A stretch of 9,724 nucleotides of DNA from an uncultured Clostridia bacterium (GTDB lineage: Bacteria; Bacillota; Clostridia; Christensenellales; Aristaeellaceae). The DNA is taken from NCBI GenBank assembly GCA_945877525.1, contig CAMDVP010000107.1:1-9724 (forward strand). The letters are read 5' to 3'. Position 1 is the first letter of the stretch; each line of letters opens with the position of its first letter. Below are positions 6,247-9,724 of the stretch, in pieces. The notes under the pieces were generated by a model. The model made no database searches, was not told where the DNA came from, and saw only the letters and a program-made list of their open reading frames with translations. The position numbers and the translations under genes were made by a program.

Positions 6247-7620
6247 ATGAAGCTGTGGGGCGGCCGATTTACAAAATCCACCGACGGTCTGGTGGATGAT
6301 TTTCATTCCAGCATTTCCTTTGACCAGCGCCTGGCCGAACAGGATATTGCCGGCTCCATTGCCCATGCAACCATGCTGGGGGAGCAGGGGATTATCCCGA
6401 AGGAGGATGCGGAGAAGATCGTCGAGGGCCTGAAAGGCATCCTGGCTGATGTTCGCGCCGGGAAAATCGAATGGATGGTGGATGCGGAGGACATCCACAT
6501 GAATGTGGAAACCATCCTGACGCAGCGCATCGGCGAGGCGGGCAAACGCCTGCATACCGGCCGCAGCCGCAACGATCAGGTGGCCCTCGATGTGCGCATG
6601 TACGCCAAGCTGGCTGCTGGCGAAACCATCGCCATGCTGGAAGATCTGCTGGACGCGATTCTCACCATTGCCCAGAACAATCTGCATACCATCATGCCCG
6701 GCTACACTCACCTGCAGAAGGCCCAGCCCATCACCCTGGGGCACCATATGATGGCCTACGCGCAGATGTTTTTGCGGGACCGGGAACGCTTCCGTGCGGC
6801 GTACCGCGCGGCGGACGTAATGCCCCTGGGCTCCGGCGCGCTGGCGGGTACCACCTATCCGCTCAACCGCGAGCGGGTGGCGGAGCTGCTGGGCTTTTCC
6901 CAGATCAGTCAGAACAGCCTGGACGGCGTGAGCGACCGGGACTTCCTGCTGGACTATCTGTCCGCCGCGTCCATCTGCATGATGCACCTGTCCCGCTTCT
7001 GCGAGGAGCTGATTTTGTGGAACACCAATGAGTTCCGCTTTGTGGAAATGGATGACGCCTTTGCCACCGGCTCGTCCATCATGCCGCAAAAGAAAAACCC
7101 CGACGTGGCGGAGCTGATCCGTGGCAAAACGGGGCGGGTCTATGGCGACCTGATGGGTCTGCTCACCGTGATGAAGGGCCTGCCCCTGGCCTACAACAAG
7201 GACATGCAGGAGGACAAGGAAGCCTTCTTCGATGCGCGGGACACCCTGGTGAAGGGCCTGACGGTGTTTACCGCCATGCTGCGCACGGTGACCTTCCGAA
7301 AGGAAAACATGGAGAAGGGCGCGTCCGGCGGCTTTACCAACGCTACGGATTGCGCCGACTACCTGGTGAAGAAAGGGGTGCCTTTCCGGGACGCCCATGC
7401 GGTGGTAGGCCGTCTGGTGGCCCATTGTCTGGACGAGGGCAAGGCGCTGCTTGACCTGACCCTGCCCGAGCTGCAGGCCTTCCATCCGGCCTTTGAGCAG
7501 GACGTGTTTGACGATCTGAGCATGCTGTCCTGTGTAGAGAAACGCCGCATTCCCGGCGCGCCCGCTCCCGACATGGTGCAGCAGGCGATCAATCAGGCCA
7601 GGGAGCAGCTGGCGCAATAA
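6247..7620 (+). CDS. argH: Argininosuccinate lyase
   Basis: Catalyses the last step of arginine synthesis, splitting argininosuccinate into arginine and fumarate; a cytoplasmic homotetramer of the fumarase/aspartase superfamily. The 457-residue length is typical. Family motifs are intact: LWGGRF at 3-8, DIHMNVE at 82-88, HTGRSRNDQ at 103-111, PGYTHLQKAQP at 151-161 (with the conserved His-155), DRDFLLDYL at 230-238 and the signature GSSIMPQKKNP at 275-285, which carries the catalytic serine of the mobile loop. ATG 6247-6249 is used because AAGGAGG lies 9 nt upstream and MKLWGGRF is the usual N-terminus; the frame stays open further back into the promoter region. No argG is next to it in the window, unlike the common argGH arrangement. 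It is flanked by terminators on both sides, so it is probably monocistronic. Confidence 0.98.
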   Translation: MKLWGGRFTKSTDGLVDDFHSSISFDQRLAEQDIAGSIAHATMLGEQGIIPKEDAEKIVEGLKGILADVRAGKIEWMVDAEDIHMNVETILTQRIGEAGKRLHTGRSRNDQVALDVRMYAKLAAGETIAMLEDLLDAILTIAQNNLHTIMPGYTHLQKAQPITLGHHMMAYAQMFLRDRERFRAAYRAADVMPLGSGALAGTTYPLNRERVAELLGFSQISQNSLDGVSDRDFLLDYLSAASICMMHLSRFCEELILWNTNEFRFVEMDDAFATGSSIMPQKKNPDVAELIRGKTGRVYGDLMGLLTVMKGLPLAYNKDMQEDKEAFFDARDTLVKGLTVFTAMLRTVTFRKENMEKGASGGFTNATDCADYLVKKGVPFRDAHAVVGRLVAHCLDEGKALLDLTLPELQAFHPAFEQDVFDDLSMLSCVEKRRIPGAPAPDMVQQAINQAREQLAQ

Positions 7621-7630
7621 GAGGAACAGT

Positions 7631-7664
7631 CCCCGCCGGAGACGCTTTCGGCGGGGATTCTTTT
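7631..7664 (+). terminator. Rho-independent terminator of argH
   Basis: CCCCGCCG (7631-7638) pairs perfectly with CGGCGGGG (7649-7656) around a 10-nt loop, followed by ATTCTTTT. It starts 11 nt after the argH stop codon. Confidence 0.88.
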
Positions 7665-7703
7665 GCATGAAAACCCCCGGATCCAACGCTCCAGGGGAAC
7701 AAG

Positions 7704-7745
7704 GACGCCCGGCAGGATTCAAACCTGTGACCTTCAGGGGCTGAA
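7704..7745 (-). other. tRNA 3'-half-like fragment (possible attachment-site scar)
   Basis: Read on the minus strand, this carries a variable-region-like AAGGTC, then a T-arm-like hairpin CAGG-TTTGAAT-CCTG (7713-7727) and a CGGGCG acceptor-like strand. The loop has T where functional tRNAs have the invariant C56. The potential anticodon stem TTCAG/CTGAA encloses only three bases, and no D-arm or 5' acceptor strand is found upstream, so this is not a functional tRNA. The CGGGCG acceptor strand is similar to that of some Firmicute tRNA-Arg genes, but the identity is uncertain. The 260-nt gap between argH and wecB otherwise holds the argH terminator and an AT-richer stretch with the small dyad TTCTG-AATTC-CAGAA (7786-7800). 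Confidence 0.45.
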
Positions 7746-7879
7746 CTTCTCATGCGTTGGTAGGTTTTTGCGCTTGCAGAATCTGTTCTGAATTCCAGAA
7801 TACATTGTTATTACAAGCTGTCAGTACATCATAATATCCGCTATTCCGGTAAACATACCAGCGAACACGATAGCTGTAT

Positions 7880-8995
7880 CTAAAACTCTCCGCGCGTCAT
7901 GCTGCCCTTGCAAAGTATATCTGCGATGCGTTCGCTGGCAAATCCATCGCCATAGGGGTTGGCTGCATGGCTCATGGCGTCATATGCGGCTGGATCTGAA
8001 AGAAGGCGGTTAAACTCGTGATAAATCACCTCCTCGTCAGTGCCGACCAGCTTCAGCGTGCCTGCGGCAACGCCCTCGGGACGCTCGGTGGTGTCACGCA
8101 TGACAAGCACCGGCTTACCCAGGCTGGGCGCCTCTTCCTGGATTCCGCCACTGTCTGTGAGAATCAGATAGCTTTTGGCAAGAAAATTGTGGAAATCCAG
8201 CACATCCAGCGGCTCGATGATATGGAAACGCTCGTCGTTACCGAATACGTCGTCGGCCGCCTTACGAACCAGAGGATTCATATGGATGGGATAAATCACC
8301 TTAACATCCTCGTGCTCATCCACAATGCGGCGGATAGCGCGGAACATATGATACATGGGCTCGCCCAGATTTTCTCGCCGATGTGCCGTCAGCGTAATGA
8401 GACGGCTGCCGGCAGCCCACTCCAACTCCGGGTGGGTATAGTTAGCCCGTACAGTGGTCTTGAGGGCATCGATGGCGGTGTTGCCTGTAACAAAAATGCT
8501 GCCGGCGTCTTTGCCTTCATTGATCAGGTGTTCTTTGGCGGTAGCGGTGGGTGCAAAGTTATACTTCGCAAGGATGCCCACCGCTTGACGATTGAACTCC
8601 TCGGGAAAGGGCGAATACAGGTTGTAGGTGCGCAAGCCTGCTTCCACATGACCTACGGGAATTTGCAGATAGAAGCAGGCCAGCGCCGTTACAAAGGTGG
8701 TGGAAGTATCGCCGTGAACCAGCACAACATCTGGCTTTACATTTTCCAACACGCCCTTGATCCTCATCAGAATATTTGCCGTCACATCAAATAGGGTCTG
8801 CTGATTCTTCATGATATCCAGGTCGTAATCCGGAACAACATGAAAGGCATTGAGTACCTGATCCAGCATCTGACGATGCTGCCCGGTAACGCAAACGACA
8901 GTTTCCAATTCTTTACGGGTTTTCAGTTCATTTACCAGTGGACACATCTTGATTGCCTCTGGGCGAGTTCCAAAGACAAGCATTACTTTTTTCAT
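7880..8995 (-). CDS. wecB: UDP-N-acetylglucosamine 2-epimerase (non-hydrolysing)
   Basis: Interconverts UDP-GlcNAc and UDP-ManNAc in the cytoplasm, supplying ManNAc for wall or capsular polymers. The 371-residue length is typical for WecB/MnaA. Motifs appear in order: FGTRPEAIK (8-16), TGQH (37-40), VHGDTSTT (93-100, with D96), HVEAGLRT (116-123, E118), PFPEEFNRQ (129-137, E132), TAHRREN (203-209, H205), HMNP (238-241), TDSGGIQEE (280-288) and RDTTERPEG (300-308). These cover the UDP-binding and catalytic residues. ATG 8995-8993 is preceded by a modest GGAAG at 8 nt, a weaker site than those on the left of the window. It lies 33 nt after wecC, so the two are probably co-transcribed. No terminator is evident after it. 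Codon composition is visibly less GC-rich than in argH. mnaA is the equivalent name in Gram-positives. Confidence 0.97.
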   Translation of the reverse strand: MKKVMLVFGTRPEAIKMCPLVNELKTRKELETVVCVTGQHRQMLDQVLNAFHVVPDYDLDIMKNQQTLFDVTANILMRIKGVLENVKPDVVLVHGDTSTTFVTALACFYLQIPVGHVEAGLRTYNLYSPFPEEFNRQAVGILAKYNFAPTATAKEHLINEGKDAGSIFVTGNTAIDALKTTVRANYTHPELEWAAGSRLITLTAHRRENLGEPMYHMFRAIRRIVDEHEDVKVIYPIHMNPLVRKAADDVFGNDERFHIIEPLDVLDFHNFLAKSYLILTDSGGIQEEAPSLGKPVLVMRDTTERPEGVAAGTLKLVGTDEEVIYHEFNRLLSDPAAYDAMSHAANPYGDGFASERIADILCKGSMTRGEF

Positions 8996-9028
8996 ATGCT
9001 ACGCTTCCAATCTTCGTTTCTTGCACCG

Positions 9029-9724
9029 TCAAATATGATACGCCCCAGGAATGATATGATGGCAATCCAGCACAACCTTACCTTGCAGCTTTTCCATGTT
9101 ATCCTGGATGTGGCTGTGCTTTACCATAATGACAACCATATCCACATCCTTTAGGAATTGATCAAAGTCGTGGTACTGGTTTTCCACCACGTTCTTCTCG
9201 ATCCAGGGATCGTACACCTTAAGGCCGGTGGCCAGATGGCGTTCCTGGCTCTCCAACAGCTGCAGTGTAGGAGACTCGCGCATATCGTCCACATTTTCTT
9301 TATAGGTAAGTCCGTATAGACCGACTCTGGTAATGTCCTTCAATCCATTTTCTTTCATGATTTCATAGATTCGATTGAGAACAAAATCCGGCATGCCATC
9401 ATTGGTCTTCATCGATTCGTCAATAACCTTTGCCAGGGACGGATAGTCGCCTACCAGGAACCAGGGATCAACAGAGATACAATGGCCGCCTACGCCAGGA
9501 CCGGGCTGGAGAATGTTAACGCGTGGATGCATGTTGCAAATTCTGATGATTTCATACACATCCATATCATCATGGCGGCATATTTTGGCCAGCTCGTTAG
9601 CAAAAGCAATGTTAACGGCACGGAAAGTGTTTTCTACCACTTTGGTCATTTCGGCAGTCTTGATATCGGTGACTACGATTTCTCCCAGGCAGAAGGAGGC
9701 ATATAGCTTTTTCACTTTTTCGCC
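9029..9724 (-). CDS. wecC: UDP-N-acetyl-D-mannosamine dehydrogenase, C-terminal part (runs off the window)
   Basis: NAD-dependent enzyme that oxidises UDP-ManNAc twice to UDP-ManNAcA (UDP-N-acetylmannosaminuronate). The last 231 residues are visible; the reading frame is open to the window edge, and the GTG at 9715-9713 is an internal codon, not a start. The visible part contains TAEMTKVVENTFRAVNIAF (23-41), NELAKI (44-49), HPRVNILQPGPGVGGHCISV (66-85) with the catalytic Cys at visible residue 82, DPWFLV, and GLTYKENVDDMRESP in the third, UDP-sugar-binding domain. These match E. coli WecC closely, more so than generic UDP-glucose dehydrogenases. The N-terminal Rossmann NAD-binding domain is outside the window. 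It precedes wecB on the same strand; its product pathway uses the WecB product, so the pair forms a ManNAcA module of a surface polysaccharide locus that presumably continues to the right. Confidence 0.95.
   Translation of the reverse strand, partial: GEKVKKLYASFCLGEIVVTDIKTAEMTKVVENTFRAVNIAFANELAKICRHDDMDVYEIIRICNMHPRVNILQPGPGVGGHCISVDPWFLVGDYPSLAKVIDESMKTNDGMPDFVLNRIYEIMKENGLKDITRVGLYGLTYKENVDDMRESPTLQLLESQERHLATGLKVYDPWIEKNVVENQYHDFDQFLKDVDMVVIMVKHSHIQDNMEKLQGKVVLDCHHIIPGAYHI

Noticed and set aside
3189..6281. Very long open frame (about 1030 codons) on the minus strand opposite the exported-protein operon
   Set aside because: It spans two well-supported plus-strand genes and their intergenic regions. 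Its product is a low-complexity His/Gly/Val/Ala-rich sequence with no recognisable domain, as expected from the antisense of GC-rich codons.
6229..7722. About 497-codon open frame on the minus strand opposite argH
   Set aside because: It is antisense to a complete argH with intact motifs, runs through the argH terminator, and shows the same His/Gly/Gln-rich shadow composition.
7704..7745. A functional tRNA gene in the argH-wecB gap
   Set aside because: Only T-arm-like and 3' acceptor-like parts are present, the invariant C of the T loop is T, and no 5' half or anticodon loop of proper size can be found.
8018..8794. Plus-strand open frame opposite wecB
   Set aside because: Antisense to a complete epimerase with every family motif; no family resemblance in the translated shadow.
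1..9724. CRISPR array, insertion sequence or riboswitch
   Set aside because: No spaced direct repeats, no transposase-like gene and no leader with a recognisable riboswitch core were seen on either strand.

Overview
The window looks like the chromosome of a GC-rich member of the Clostridia (Firmicutes). The evidence is a Gram-positive-type PurR, the purR/pth/mfd neighbourhood, a DUF4364 protein, a clostridial-type HPr-like protein without its active-site histidine, strong AAGGAGG ribosome binding sites and sigma-A promoters. No species-level call is possible from the sequence alone.

Left block (1-2965, all on the minus strand). In transcription order it holds an HPr-like protein with its own promoter and a terminator, a DUF4364 winged-helix protein with an unusually long C-terminus, the PRPP-sensing purine regulator purR behind an extended -10 promoter, peptidyl-tRNA hydrolase (pth), and the first 83 codons of the transcription-repair coupling factor mfd, cut by the window edge. 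These are core housekeeping and regulatory genes. The order purR-pth-mfd resembles the Bacillus locus, but without glmU and prs between purR and pth.

Middle block (3073-7664, plus strand). A TTGACA-17-TATGAT promoter drives a two-gene operon of exported proteins: a small DUF6273-type protein and a 723-residue protein that joins an F5/8-like N-terminal domain, a PIG-L/LmbE deacetylase with an intact zinc motif, a Pro/Thr/Ala linker and a C-terminal phosphodiester glycosidase (NAGPA) domain. In other families both enzyme domains act on GlcNAc attached through a phosphodiester, so the fusion may remodel such groups on a surface polymer; this is inference. GC-rich hairpins with a shared loop sequence flank the operon. 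argH (argininosuccinate lyase) follows with its own weak promoter and a good terminator.

Right block (7704-9724). After the argH terminator there is a sequence resembling the 3' half of a tRNA gene (minus strand) with no matching 5' half. Beyond it the composition becomes visibly more AT-rich. Two minus-strand genes follow: wecC (3' part only; UDP-ManNAc dehydrogenase) and wecB (UDP-GlcNAc 2-epimerase). Together they convert UDP-GlcNAc to UDP-ManNAc and then to UDP-ManNAcA for a surface polysaccharide. The tRNA-like fragment at a composition boundary suggests the edge of an acquired polysaccharide island, though this is not proven.
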